Assembly: GCA_031551045.1 (NCBI GenBank)
Contig: JAVBOD010000052.1
Coordinates: forward strand, 1 to 9,743
Source: JAVBOD01 sp031551045
GTDB lineage: Bacteria > Bacteroidota > Bacteroidia > Bacteroidales > UBA932
Length of the DNA: 9,743 bases
Direction: 5' to 3'
The notes under the pieces were generated by a model, which worked only from the letters and a program-made list of their open reading frames with translations, was not told where the DNA came from and made no database searches. Below, piece after piece: positions 1 to 7,937 of the stretch. Both the position numbers and the translations under genes were made by a program. Position 1 is the first letter of the stretch. Each line of letters begins with the position of its first letter.

Positions 1-1
1 C

Positions 2-3000
2 ATGCAGTCTCCTGGAATGGCCAATGTTTCCCAATCCCGCACCGTGCGCGGCACAGTGATGGATGAAACCGGCTTTCCGCTCCCCGGGGCAGCTATCGTG
101 GTAAAAGGCAATACCAAGAAAAATACCACGACAAATGGAGACGGAAAATTTGAGTTAACGGATGTGGAGCCGAATGCAATACTTATAGTTTCATTTATGG
201 GTTATGAAACATTAGAATATCCTGTCAATAATCGCATCATTTTAGAGGTTGCATTAAAACCCAGCACTGTTCAATTAGAAGAAGTAGTGGTAACCGGTAT
301 TTTCACCCGCAAGGAAGAAAGCTTTACCGGTTCGGCGACAACGTTCAAAGCGGAGCAAATTAAAAGCATGGGGAATCAAAATCTTTTGACTACGATTAAA
401 AACTTAGACCCTGCCTTTATGATACAGGATAATTTAAGCATCGGATCAGATCCTAACCAGGTAGCTGACATTCAAGTGCGGGGATCCGCCAGTTTAGCCA
501 GCTTGAGTAGCGCTGAAGGTAATCCGAATCTCCCTTTGTTCATTTTAGACGGATTCGAAGCTTCCGCCCAAAAAATATATGACATGGACATGAATCGTGT
601 GCAATCGGTTACTTTACTAAAAGATGCCGCCGCTAAAGCCATCTACGGCTCCAAAGCAGCGAATGGAGTAGTGGTCATTGAAACAAAATTACCTTCGGAA
701 GGACGTTTAAAAGTAACATTCACGGGCGATTTCAATGTATCAGTTCCTGATCTTACAAGTTACAACCTGACAAATGCTTCGGAAAAGTTACAGGTAGAGG
801 TAATGGCTAACCGCTATGTGTATCCGTCGCCGCCGTCTTTACCCAACCCCGCTTTGACTCAAAAACTCCAAGAGCAATATAACGCAATATACAAAGATAT
901 TGCAAGGGGCGTTGATACGTATTGGCTATCTCAACCGCTACATACCGGCTATGGCTATAAGGGCTCTCTTTTTCTGGAAGGTGGCGACCCGTATTTTCGC
1001 TATGAAGTAAATCTTTCTTATAATCATATTGCAGGGGTTATGAAAGGTTCGCAAAGAAATACCATAAGCGGCGGAATAAAATTAATGTACCGTTACAAAA
1101 ATATTTCATTCCGGAATTATCTAGAGCCAAACCTCAATAATGCCGACGATTCTCCGTTCGGTTCTTTTCAGCAATATGCGTTATTAAATCCTTACTGGGT
1201 AAATAAAGATGAAAACGGCAATGTAAAAAAAGTACTGGGGACTTTTACCAATGCTGCCGACTATACCACTCCATATTATAATCCCTATTATAATGGGACT
1301 CTAAATACAGAGTACAATACACAGACGAAAGGTATTTTGGATAACTTTTTTGTTGAATGGAAAATCCTGCAAAACCTGAAATTAACAGGTCGTTTGGGTT
1401 TTACTTATTTGAATACCGAAAGCCGGAATTACTGGCCGGCAAGTCATACCGATTTTACGGCATGGACCGGGGATAATTATTTTCGCCGCGGGGCATATAG
1501 TATTTTCAATGGTGCTTCTTCTACTTTCGACGGCGATGCGACACTCAGCTATTCTCTTTCCGTTGGAAAACATTTAATCTTTGCGAATGCAAATGCTAAA
1601 ATGTCTTCTGTTACCACCGACAGTTACGGGCTTAGTGCAGAAGGATTTATTGATGATCAAATGGATCATATAGCCTTCGCAAAACAATATACACAGAACG
1701 GAAAACCATTCGGAGCCGAAGGCATCACCCGCAGCGCCGGTTTTTTAGGTGCCGTAAACTACTCTTACGATAATCGTTATTTGTTTGATGCATCGCTCAG
1801 GGGAGACGGTTCTTCCATCTATGGTTCGAATAATCATTGGGGCACATTTTGGTCTGTAGGAATTGGGTGGAATTTACATAATGAAGCGTTTATGAAAAAT
1901 GTAAAAGCGTTGAACCGCTTAAAACTACGTAGCTCCATCGGGACAACAGGTGCGCAATCTTTTAACCCATACCAGGCTTTAACCCGTTTTACCTTTTTCA
2001 CAAATATCTATTACAACAACATCATAGGAACAAGATTGATTGCATTGGGAAATGAGAATTTGAAATGGCAAGAAACGCAGGATTTCAATGTCGGCTTTGA
2101 TTTAGACCTATGGAACCGGCTGTCGATACGCTACGATTACTATATCAGCACTACCAACGATCTGTTGACGGACGTTACCCTTCCCACTTCCACCGGCTTT
2201 TCATCGTATGTGGAAAACTTAGGAAAAAGCCAAAACAGGGGAATGGAGATTTTAGCAAATTACAAGATTTTCAACAATGCACAAAAAGGCACTTTCTTAA
2301 GCATTTTTGCATCGGCCGCTACCAACAAAAACAAACTACTGGAAATTTCGAATGCGCTACAAGCATGGAATAATGCACAAGATGCAAAAAGCAATTCTAC
2401 CGTCAACCAAAAAGATGCTACTACGCCCACCGTGAAATTCAAAGAAGGACAATCCATGAGCGCCATATGGGCTGTTCGTTCGTTAGGGATCAATCCGGCA
2501 GACGGGAAGGAGATATTCTTAGATAAAAACGGACAGATTACGAATGTTTGGAACGCCTCCGATCAGGTAATTACCGGCGATAATACACCTAAGATGAGAG
2601 GTACCTTCGGGCTTACGGGCCAATGGGCCGGATGGAGCGGAACCGTTTCTTTCGGCTACCGTATTGGAGGTGAAATATACAATCAAACGTTAGTAAGCCG
2701 GGTAGAAAATGCCAACACCGATTACAATGTGGACCGCCGGGTATTTACAGACCGGTGGAACACGCCGGGAGACGTATCCTACTATAAAAGCATTACCGAC
2801 AGGAGCTGGACCCGACCTTCCTCGCGTTTTGTGGAAGAACGGAATGAGTTAAATCTTTCGGTCGTAAACCTATCGTATGACTTCGCTCATCTAAAGTTTA
2901 TGAAAAAATCGCCGCTGGAACGCTGCAAATTGTCTTTCTATATGAACAATGTCTTTACGCTTTCTTCCGTAAAAATCGAAAGGGGGCTGGATTATCCTTT

Positions 3001-3040
3001 TGCCCGCACTTTCTCGTTTTCCTTACAAGTAATTTTTTAA
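2..3040 (+). CDS. SusC/RagA-family TonB-dependent outer-membrane transporter, 5' end outside window
   Basis: This is a 22-stranded-barrel-type TonB-dependent transporter that should import a SusD-captured ligand across the outer membrane using TonB energy. The visible 1012 residues begin with a carboxypeptidase-D-regulatory-like domain (about 14-88). Next comes a TonB-box-like stretch ending EEVVVTG (about 93-99), then the plug (about 105-229) with the SusC-family signature LKDAAAKAIYGSKAANG (206-222), and the barrel to a C-terminal phenylalanine (SLQVIF), the usual outer-membrane assembly end. The reading frame is open at the left edge. The ATG at base 2 lies inside the linker before the regulatory-like domain, so the real start, the signal peptide and any STN domain lie upstream. 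The FTGSATTF plug start resembles the SusC subgroup that travels with DUF4843 and PKD-like partners (family knowledge). The susD start follows the stop after 12 nt. Substrate not deducible. Confidence 0.96.
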   Translation: MQSPGMANVSQSRTVRGTVMDETGFPLPGAAIVVKGNTKKNTTTNGDGKFELTDVEPNAILIVSFMGYETLEYPVNNRIILEVALKPSTVQLEEVVVTGIFTRKEESFTGSATTFKAEQIKSMGNQNLLTTIKNLDPAFMIQDNLSIGSDPNQVADIQVRGSASLASLSSAEGNPNLPLFILDGFEASAQKIYDMDMNRVQSVTLLKDAAAKAIYGSKAANGVVVIETKLPSEGRLKVTFTGDFNVSVPDLTSYNLTNASEKLQVEVMANRYVYPSPPSLPNPALTQKLQEQYNAIYKDIARGVDTYWLSQPLHTGYGYKGSLFLEGGDPYFRYEVNLSYNHIAGVMKGSQRNTISGGIKLMYRYKNISFRNYLEPNLNNADDSPFGSFQQYALLNPYWVNKDENGNVKKVLGTFTNAADYTTPYYNPYYNGTLNTEYNTQTKGILDNFFVEWKILQNLKLTGRLGFTYLNTESRNYWPASHTDFTAWTGDNYFRRGAYSIFNGASSTFDGDATLSYSLSVGKHLIFANANAKMSSVTTDSYGLSAEGFIDDQMDHIAFAKQYTQNGKPFGAEGITRSAGFLGAVNYSYDNRYLFDASLRGDGSSIYGSNNHWGTFWSVGIGWNLHNEAFMKNVKALNRLKLRSSIGTTGAQSFNPYQALTRFTFFTNIYYNNIIGTRLIALGNENLKWQETQDFNVGFDLDLWNRLSIRYDYYISTTNDLLTDVTLPTSTGFSSYVENLGKSQNRGMEILANYKIFNNAQKGTFLSIFASAATNKNKLLEISNALQAWNNAQDAKSNSTVNQKDATTPTVKFKEGQSMSAIWAVRSLGINPADGKEIFLDKNGQITNVWNASDQVITGDNTPKMRGTFGLTGQWAGWSGTVSFGYRIGGEIYNQTLVSRVENANTDYNVDRRVFTDRWNTPGDVSYYKSITDRSWTRPSSRFVEERNELNLSVVNLSYDFAHLKFMKKSPLERCKLSFYMNNVFTLSSVKIERGLDYPFARTFSFSLQVIF

Positions 3041-3052
3041 AAACACCCGATC

Positions 3053-4477
3053 ATGAGAAAAACTATTATTAACAAACATATATTTTTCCTTCTACTTATT
3101 GCATTCTTTCCTGCGTGCAATAGCTGGCTGGATGTAAGCCCTAAGTCACAGATTAAAGAGGGCGATTTATTTGCTACAGAAGAAGGCTTTAAGAAGCAAT
3201 TGGCAGGAGTCTATTCGGCATTAGTGAGCGAGAGTTTATACGGAAAAGAAATGACTTTCGGCCTGGTGGACGTATTGGCGCAAGTATGGTCGAACAGCGA
3301 AGGGGAACGCTATAAGGATGCTAAAGAATATAACTATGAAGAAGCGGTAACAAAGTCGCGCATCGACGGTATTTGGAATAATATGTATAATGCCATTGCC
3401 AATGCAAATATTCTGTTGAACAATATTGACGGGAAAAAGGATATTTTCACAGGGAACAACTATTCCATTATAAAAGGAGAAGCGCTTGCGTTACGCGCAT
3501 TCATGCATTTTGACCTATTACGTTTATTCGGCACGTCCTTTTACGTGGACCCTTCAAGAAAGTGTATCCCCTATGTCAGCATTTATGGTAAAGCGCTATC
3601 CCCTCAATTGAGCGTTGCGCAAGTAGCCGATTCCATACTGGCCGACCTGCAAAAAGCGCGGGCGCTTTTATCAAAAGATCCCATATATACAGGACAAGCA
3701 ATTACCGAAGACTACGACAACGGCTATTTAATGAATCGTCAAGTACAATTGAACTATTATGCGGTTACGGGCCTTATAGCCCGCGTTTACACCTACCGGG
3801 GAGAAATAGACAAAGCGATTCCTTATGCCCAAGAAGTTATTGATTCGGGAAAATTTCCATGGGTACAACAAGATAACCTTACGCCCCCTTTAGAGAAACG
3901 AGATTTGGTATTTGCCTCGGAACATCTTTTCTCGTTGAATGTTGTTACATTAGCCACGCTTTCCGACAAATACTTTAAAATACAATACGGAGCTTATTAT
4001 TTCAGTTTCACGCCTCATGTCACCGAATATTTCCCGCAAGCTACCGACTACCGAAGCGCCTATTTATTAGTGTCAAGCGAAGCTCAAATGTTATATGCCA
4101 AATACTGGCAATCATCCGAGCAACAAACATACTTCCGTAACAAAATGCCGCTGATACGGATATCGGAAATGTACCTAATTCTTGCTGAAGCATATAAAAT
4201 AAGTGATCCGGTAAAAGCAGCGGGCTACATCGACGCCTTATCACAGGCAAGAGGCTTAGGGCAAGTATCTACCGGCGTTGGCTTTGATTTAGATGCTATA
4301 CTTTTTGCAGAATACAGGAGGGAGTTTTTGGGAGAAGGACAACTTTTCTATTACTATAAAAGATTTAATCAAGCAAACATTCCGCATCAAGTTGTAAATC
4401 CATTAGAGAAAAATGCCTATGTACTCCCCTTGCCGGATGTGGAAATTGAATTTGGGCACAGAGAACCTAATCGTTAA
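3053..4477 (+). CDS. SusD/RagB-family nutrient-binding outer-membrane lipoprotein
   Basis: This 474-residue surface lipoprotein should act as the lid and substrate-binding partner of the SusC transporter encoded 12 nt upstream. The N-terminus is a type II signal peptide (KHIFFLLLIAFFPAC) with the lipidated cysteine at residue 22. The N-terminal SusD-like helical part contains the conserved helix EALALRAFMHFDLLRLFG (143-160), and a TPR-like helix appears at MPLIRISEMYLILAEAY (365-381). The C-terminal RagB/SusD segment includes EYRREFLGEGQLFYYYKR (420-437) and ends with the family-typical proline-rich tail ALPLP-like motif (VLPLPDVEIEFG) and an N-R terminus. The length is normal to slightly short for the family. 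The leader before the ATG is A-rich without a Shine-Dalgarno motif, as usual in Bacteroidota. The DUF4843 gene begins 14 nt after the stop, so the genes are very likely cotranscribed. Confidence 0.96.
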   Translation: MRKTIINKHIFFLLLIAFFPACNSWLDVSPKSQIKEGDLFATEEGFKKQLAGVYSALVSESLYGKEMTFGLVDVLAQVWSNSEGERYKDAKEYNYEEAVTKSRIDGIWNNMYNAIANANILLNNIDGKKDIFTGNNYSIIKGEALALRAFMHFDLLRLFGTSFYVDPSRKCIPYVSIYGKALSPQLSVAQVADSILADLQKARALLSKDPIYTGQAITEDYDNGYLMNRQVQLNYYAVTGLIARVYTYRGEIDKAIPYAQEVIDSGKFPWVQQDNLTPPLEKRDLVFASEHLFSLNVVTLATLSDKYFKIQYGAYYFSFTPHVTEYFPQATDYRSAYLLVSSEAQMLYAKYWQSSEQQTYFRNKMPLIRISEMYLILAEAYKISDPVKAAGYIDALSQARGLGQVSTGVGFDLDAILFAEYRREFLGEGQLFYYYKRFNQANIPHQVVNPLEKNAYVLPLPDVEIEFGHREPNR

Positions 4478-4491
4478 AAAACAAATACATT

Positions 4492-5217
4492 ATGAAAAAA
4501 ATATATTATTTCTTGAGTATTGCTGTGATGGCGGTGAGTTTCGTTGCCTGCCATGAGAACGAACGGCAAACATATAACACCGGAATGAATGCTTTAAATA
4601 TTTCTTTTGGGGCCGACTCCGTGTATAGTTTTGCCGACCAAAATTCAAGCGTGGTAAAAGACACTATTTTTCTAATGGCGAGCCTGATTGGAGTTCCTGT
4701 TGATTATGACCGTAAATTTACAGTAGAAACCACTAATAAGACAAACGCACCTTCCGGAAGTTATGAAATAGGAAACACCGTGTTAAAAGCCGGAGTAGTA
4801 GAAGATAAAATAATGATCATATTAAATAAAACGGACGCTTTATTGGACACCTCCTTTACATTGGAGTTAAAACTGGTGCCTAACGAGAATTTCCTGAACG
4901 GCATTACAACAAGTACTCGTCTGACGTTTGGCAACAAATTGCTGAAACCCGTTAATTGGTCGGTGGCTATTAGCGGTACGCCGCTTTTAATAAAAATAGA
5001 TGCGCATTATGGAATCTACAGTAGAGTAAAGCACCAGCTAATTATTGATGCTACGGGCGATCCTTTATTTTGGAATAAACCTCTTGGCACCACGAGAAAT
5101 TATGCCTTGCAAGCCAAAAATTATCTGATCGCATTGAATGCTTATCGCGCGACACAAGGGCTTGATGTCTTACGGAATGAATTCGGGAATCCGGTAGTTA
5201 TCGCCAACGGACAATAA
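4492..5217 (+). CDS. DUF4843-family outer-membrane lipoprotein
   Basis: This 241-residue lipoprotein has a type II signal peptide ending SFVAC, with the lipidated cysteine at residue 20. The rest is predicted to be mostly beta and matches the pattern I know for DUF4843: a DYDRKFTVE strand (71-79), a GSYEIG...VLKAG segment (89-101), a run of alternating hydrophobic strands (107-146), and the KPVNWSV motif (152-158). The C-terminal part contains the family's YGIYSRVKHQLI segment (173-184). DUF4843 proteins are almost always encoded immediately after a SusC/SusD pair and before a PKD-like lipoprotein, which is exactly the arrangement here. By analogy with SusE/SusF-type accessory proteins it probably sits at the cell surface and helps bind substrate. 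That role is inference; no catalytic residues are apparent. Confidence 0.88.
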   Translation: MKKIYYFLSIAVMAVSFVACHENERQTYNTGMNALNISFGADSVYSFADQNSSVVKDTIFLMASLIGVPVDYDRKFTVETTNKTNAPSGSYEIGNTVLKAGVVEDKIMIILNKTDALLDTSFTLELKLVPNENFLNGITTSTRLTFGNKLLKPVNWSVAISGTPLLIKIDAHYGIYSRVKHQLIIDATGDPLFWNKPLGTTRNYALQAKNYLIALNAYRATQGLDVLRNEFGNPVVIANGQ

Positions 5218-5241
5218 CATCTTTAACCAACACAAACAACT

Positions 5242-6810
5242 ATGAAAAATATAAAAATATATTTACTCTGCATTATCATGCCTCTCTTTGCATTTACATC
5301 ATGCTATGAGGACAAGGGAAATTACGACTATATAGACCTTCATGAAATAACCATTGATACAAGCGGAAATAACGTAAAAGCTGCTTATTCCGTCAGTCAA
5401 TTCGAGACACTGAATATTCCTGTCAAGATTCAACTGAATGGAAACGAAGCTTCGAACCTGCGTTACGAATGGTCGGCCTATCCCAGCAGCACGAGTTCTA
5501 ACAACAAAGCAACGCCGGTAATATTATCGGAAGAGCAAAATTTCAACCAGGAAATAGCACTGAAACCCGATTCGTACACGCTGTTATACACCGTTATCGA
5601 TAAAACTTATGGAGTAAAAGAACAAATGAAGTTTGGGCTTACCGTAACCGCATTATTAAAATCAGGATGGATGGTTTTTTATGAAGACGAAAGCCATCAT
5701 TCGGATGTGGCTATTATCCATGATAAGGCAATGGATAACACGATTGTTACCGACCAGGTGATATACGATATGTTTTCGAAAGTAAACGGCCGCAAACTAT
5801 CGGGCAGCCCGGTTGATATCAATCACACCCGGGCCCAGATATTTACTCAGTACCAACCTTCCATCTATATTTTCACGGAAAACGAAGGAGTCCGGGTGGA
5901 CGATCAAAATTTTTTAGCGTTCGGCCCTGCAGGCGATTGGTTTTATAATCCTCCGGAAGTAGAGAAATACCAACTGCACACGTTATACGCCTATGCTGTT
6001 GAAATATTGATTAACAACGGACGGGTTCATTATTCGGATATGATGGTGAACGCCGCAGCCAGTGACAAAAGAATCCCGGTAGATATTTTTGGTGATTACT
6101 ATGCCGAACCGTACTTAGTTACCAACCCAACCTCTCCTGTGATTGCGGTGTTCTATGACCGGACAAACAAAAAGTTCCGGTATGCAAACAGCTCAAGCCT
6201 TCTTGGAGACTATGGAGTTCAGTCGGGAACGCCGCCTTTCGATTGCCGGAATATAGGCATGGATATGTTGTATATGGAAACAGGGTTTAATAATCTCACC
6301 CTGGCATTATTTCAAAGTGATACCGGAAGAGTTTTGTTAACCGGCGATTTCAGGGGATATGATAACATTGCTAAAGGCGCAATGAGTTTTACAGGGGACG
6401 GAACAAGCGATGCGAAATTTTTCACGGTGGGCGGCAAAGGACCGGTATTCTTATATGCAAACGAAACATCCGCGTACACATTTGATTATGCCAGTGCTAC
6501 AACAAGCGCAACCAAACAATGGGAGGCTCCTTCCGGCGAAACAATTACATGCATGAAATTATTTAAAGGAAATAATATCATGGCACTGGGAGGCCCTTAT
6601 CCGTATAACCCCAACACCCCTTATATCAGGGATCAGGAAAGTAAGTTACTTTTCATTGCTACATATAACAATAGCAGCAAACAAGGTTTTGTTTACCGTT
6701 ATAATATAGACCCGACAAGCGGCAATATAGATCCGGCTTCCGAAGTAAAATACTCAGGATTTGGACGTATAAAGGTGATGGCACATAAAGGGTCGAACAA
6801 AAGTAATTAA
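5242..6810 (+). CDS. PKD-like family surface lipoprotein, last gene of the uptake operon
   Basis: This 522-residue lipoprotein has a type II signal peptide with the lipobox cysteine at residue 21, followed by CYEDKGNYDY, a start typical of PKD-like family lipoproteins of SusCD loci. Residues about 24-137 form the PKD-like immunoglobulin-type domain, with the core YEWSAY (75-80) and a final strand near KFGLTVTAL (130-138). From GWMVFYEDE (142-150) to the end there are about 370 residues of beta-rich sequence with repeated short strands ending in aromatic residues. These could be a beta-propeller, but I see no blade motif clear enough to be sure. No enzyme signature is visible. The gene starts 24 nt after DUF4843 and is followed by a strong terminator, so it closes the operon. 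Likely a surface ligand-binding accessory protein; the ligand is unknown. Confidence 0.88.
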   Translation: MKNIKIYLLCIIMPLFAFTSCYEDKGNYDYIDLHEITIDTSGNNVKAAYSVSQFETLNIPVKIQLNGNEASNLRYEWSAYPSSTSSNNKATPVILSEEQNFNQEIALKPDSYTLLYTVIDKTYGVKEQMKFGLTVTALLKSGWMVFYEDESHHSDVAIIHDKAMDNTIVTDQVIYDMFSKVNGRKLSGSPVDINHTRAQIFTQYQPSIYIFTENEGVRVDDQNFLAFGPAGDWFYNPPEVEKYQLHTLYAYAVEILINNGRVHYSDMMVNAAASDKRIPVDIFGDYYAEPYLVTNPTSPVIAVFYDRTNKKFRYANSSSLLGDYGVQSGTPPFDCRNIGMDMLYMETGFNNLTLALFQSDTGRVLLTGDFRGYDNIAKGAMSFTGDGTSDAKFFTVGGKGPVFLYANETSAYTFDYASATTSATKQWEAPSGETITCMKLFKGNNIMALGGPYPYNPNTPYIRDQESKLLFIATYNNSSKQGFVYRYNIDPTSGNIDPASEVKYSGFGRIKVMAHKGSNKSN

Positions 6811-6992
6811 TAAACAGACCCTACACTTATTAATTATTGGTCAGATAAAGCAAAAAGAGGTTCTTTAGGTTCCATAAACAAGAAGAACTTTTTAGAAAAG
6901 AGGAAAGCCTATCCAAAGCAAGGGTTTTAAATACTCATGCAATGTGATATAAAGCCGGGGCGAGAAAAGAGTTCTATATTAATTATTCTCCG

Positions 6993-7033
6993 AAAAGGCA
7001 ACAACAGTATTAAACACTGTCGTTGCCTTTTTT
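6993..7033 (+). terminator. Strong intrinsic terminator of the susC-susD-DUF4843-PKD operon
   Basis: A 16-bp stem pairs 6993-7008 with 7016-7031 around a 7-nt loop. There is a single A-C mismatch (7003/7021), and the stem runs directly into six T residues (7028-7033). The stem includes GGCAAC/GTTGCC. This is a textbook Rho-independent terminator on the + strand, about 180 nt after the last stop codon. A short T tract on the opposite strand means it might also work weakly in reverse. Confidence 0.88.
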
Positions 7034-7193
7034 AAATATTTGCAGTAGAGAATTTAGCACTTACTTATTCAATGGCTGCTATTAAAATTTTAATCCCCTA
7101 TTAAACAAATAAATACTTATCAGTATTCATTCTACAAGAATAAACGTACTGTATTTAACAACTCAAATGCCCTTACTTTACCAAAATTTAATT

Positions 7194-7201
7194 CATCTTT
7201 G
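7194..7201 (+). promoter_or_regulatory. Probable -7 box for the sigma factor gene
   Basis: CATCTTTG, followed by C, matches the Bacteroidota housekeeping -7 consensus TAnnTTTG at all but the first base. It would place the transcript start near 7207 and give a leader of about 50 nt to the ATG at 7260. No clear -33 TTG lies at the right spacing. A second near match, TACCTTAG at 7233-7240, would give a leader of only about 13-15 nt. Confidence 0.4.
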
Positions 7202-7259
7202 CAGAGCGCAGAGCTTTTATAAAAATTCTTTTTACCTTAGCATGTTCACAACCTGTACT

Positions 7260-7841
7260 ATGGCCCACGAAAATCAGCTCATAATCGAATTACGCAATGG
7301 AAACCACAAGGCATTCCGGGAGCTTTATGAGCGCTATAAAACACGTGTCTATAGTTTTATCTTGAATTTAGTACTGTCACACGACGAAACGGAAGAGATA
7401 TTCCAGCATGTATTTGTAAAGGTCTGGGAAAACCGCGCGAATATCAAGCCCGACTTATCATTCAATGCTTATGTGTATGCCATTGCCCGCAACGAAGTAT
7501 ATAGCTTCTGGCGGCGTTGCATGAGCCGGCGGCAAGCAGAAAACTATCTAAACGAAAATACCGACAAACAGTCCGAACAAATGGAGGAACACATTATTAA
7601 TAAAGATTTTCAAGTATATTTATCGTCGTTGGTAGAACTTTTACCCGGGCGGTGCAAGGAAATTTTTATAATGCGTTACATACAAGGCTTGAGCTACCGG
7701 GAAATTGCGGAAGAACTCCGGATTTCGGAGAGCACGGTGGACAAGCAACTGCAAAAAGCGCTTACTTTTGTACGACATAAAATGCGAAAAGAGTTCCCAA
7801 TGATTATTGCCACCGCCGGCTATTTATTAGCGAATTTATAA
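7260..7841 (+). CDS. ECF-type RNA polymerase sigma factor (FecI/RpoE-like, Bacteroidota group)
   Basis: This 193-residue sigma factor of the extracytoplasmic-function class should redirect RNA polymerase to the neighbouring transporter operon when released by its anti-sigma factor. Region 2 spans about residues 14-88, with AFRELYERY, the DETEEIFQHVFVKVWE segment and the -10-recognition helix around SFNAYVYAIARNEVYSFWRR. A variable linker (about 90-115) precedes region 4 (about 119-173), whose helix-turn-helix runs from GLSYREIAEEL to STVDKQLQKAL. I chose the ATG at 7260 because homologues begin a few residues before the LIIEL helix. The longer in-frame start at 7167 lies upstream of the likely promoter box and adds residues unlike this family; an ATG at 7242 is also possible. 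The last 15 residues form a hydrophobic tail. The fecR-type gene follows after 96 nt. Confidence 0.93.
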   Translation: MAHENQLIIELRNGNHKAFRELYERYKTRVYSFILNLVLSHDETEEIFQHVFVKVWENRANIKPDLSFNAYVYAIARNEVYSFWRRCMSRRQAENYLNENTDKQSEQMEEHIINKDFQVYLSSLVELLPGRCKEIFIMRYIQGLSYREIAEELRISESTVDKQLQKALTFVRHKMRKEFPMIIATAGYLLANL

Positions 7842-7852
7842 ATAACTGACTA

Positions 7853-7864
7853 TCAATATATTGA
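7853..7864. repeat. 12-bp perfect palindrome between sigma and anti-sigma genes
   Basis: TCAATATATTGA is a perfect palindrome beginning 12 nt after the sigma factor stop. It is a possible operator or weak hairpin in the 96-nt gap. The A+T-rich composition makes chance occurrence realistic. Confidence 0.3.
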
Positions 7865-7902
7865 AAAAATATTTTCATGTACGATGGGGGAAAAGTCTTT
7901 TT

Positions 7903-7924
7903 GATGCGTATTATAATAAACATC
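7903..7924. promoter_or_regulatory. Dyad-symmetric candidate regulatory site upstream of fecR
   Basis: The perfect palindrome TATTATAATA (7909-7918) is flanked at equal distance by GATG (7903-7906) and CATC (7921-7924), with two mismatched pairs between. The site ends 13 nt before the fecR start. The 13-nt word CGTATTATAATAA (7907-7919) recurs exactly upstream of the second susC gene at 9202-9214. This suggests a shared protein-binding or sigma-recognition element, but no common -35 element is seen. Confidence 0.35.
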
Positions 7925-7937
7925 CCATTTTTACAAA

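Larger units (their letters stand above)
6811..7259. other. Intergenic region between the uptake operon and the sigma factor gene
   Basis: No convincing gene is seen on either strand of this 449-nt stretch. It holds the operon terminator at 6993-7033, a 14-bp perfect A+T palindrome (ATTAAAATTTTAAT, 7081-7094), a short inverted repeat (AATACT/AGTATT around TATC, 7112-7127), and a probable promoter for the sigma factor gene near 7194. The 180 nt between the PKD-like stop and the terminator have no recognisable structure beyond a weak GTTCTT/AAGAAC pairing around 6860-6890. Confidence 0.7.

Noticed and set aside
1274..1294. Two copies of TATTATAAT resembling the core of the shared leader word.
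   Set aside because: They encode Tyr-Tyr-Asn in the NPYYNG loop of the transporter and only show that the A+T core can occur by chance.
1382..1573. A 63-residue minus-strand frame within the first susC gene.
   Set aside because: It is antisense to barrel coding sequence and cysteine/isoleucine-rich without any recognisable motif.
2110..2493. Two short frames, one on each strand, inside the first susC gene.
   Set aside because: They lie wholly within the conserved barrel coding sequence and show no family features.
4041..4250. A 69-residue minus-strand frame within susD.
   Set aside because: It is antisense to the conserved RagB/SusD C-terminal segment, with no independent support.
6850..6895. 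Weak pairing of GTTCTT with AAGAAC and A-rich with T-rich ends after the PKD-like gene.
   Set aside because: The loop is long, the stem is interrupted and no T tract follows at the right place; the true terminator is at 6993-7033.
7167..7259. An upstream in-frame ATG that would lengthen the sigma factor by 31 residues.
   Set aside because: The extra residues do not resemble ECF sigma N-termini, and the likely -7 box (7194-7201) lies inside the extension, so a transcript from it could not carry that start.
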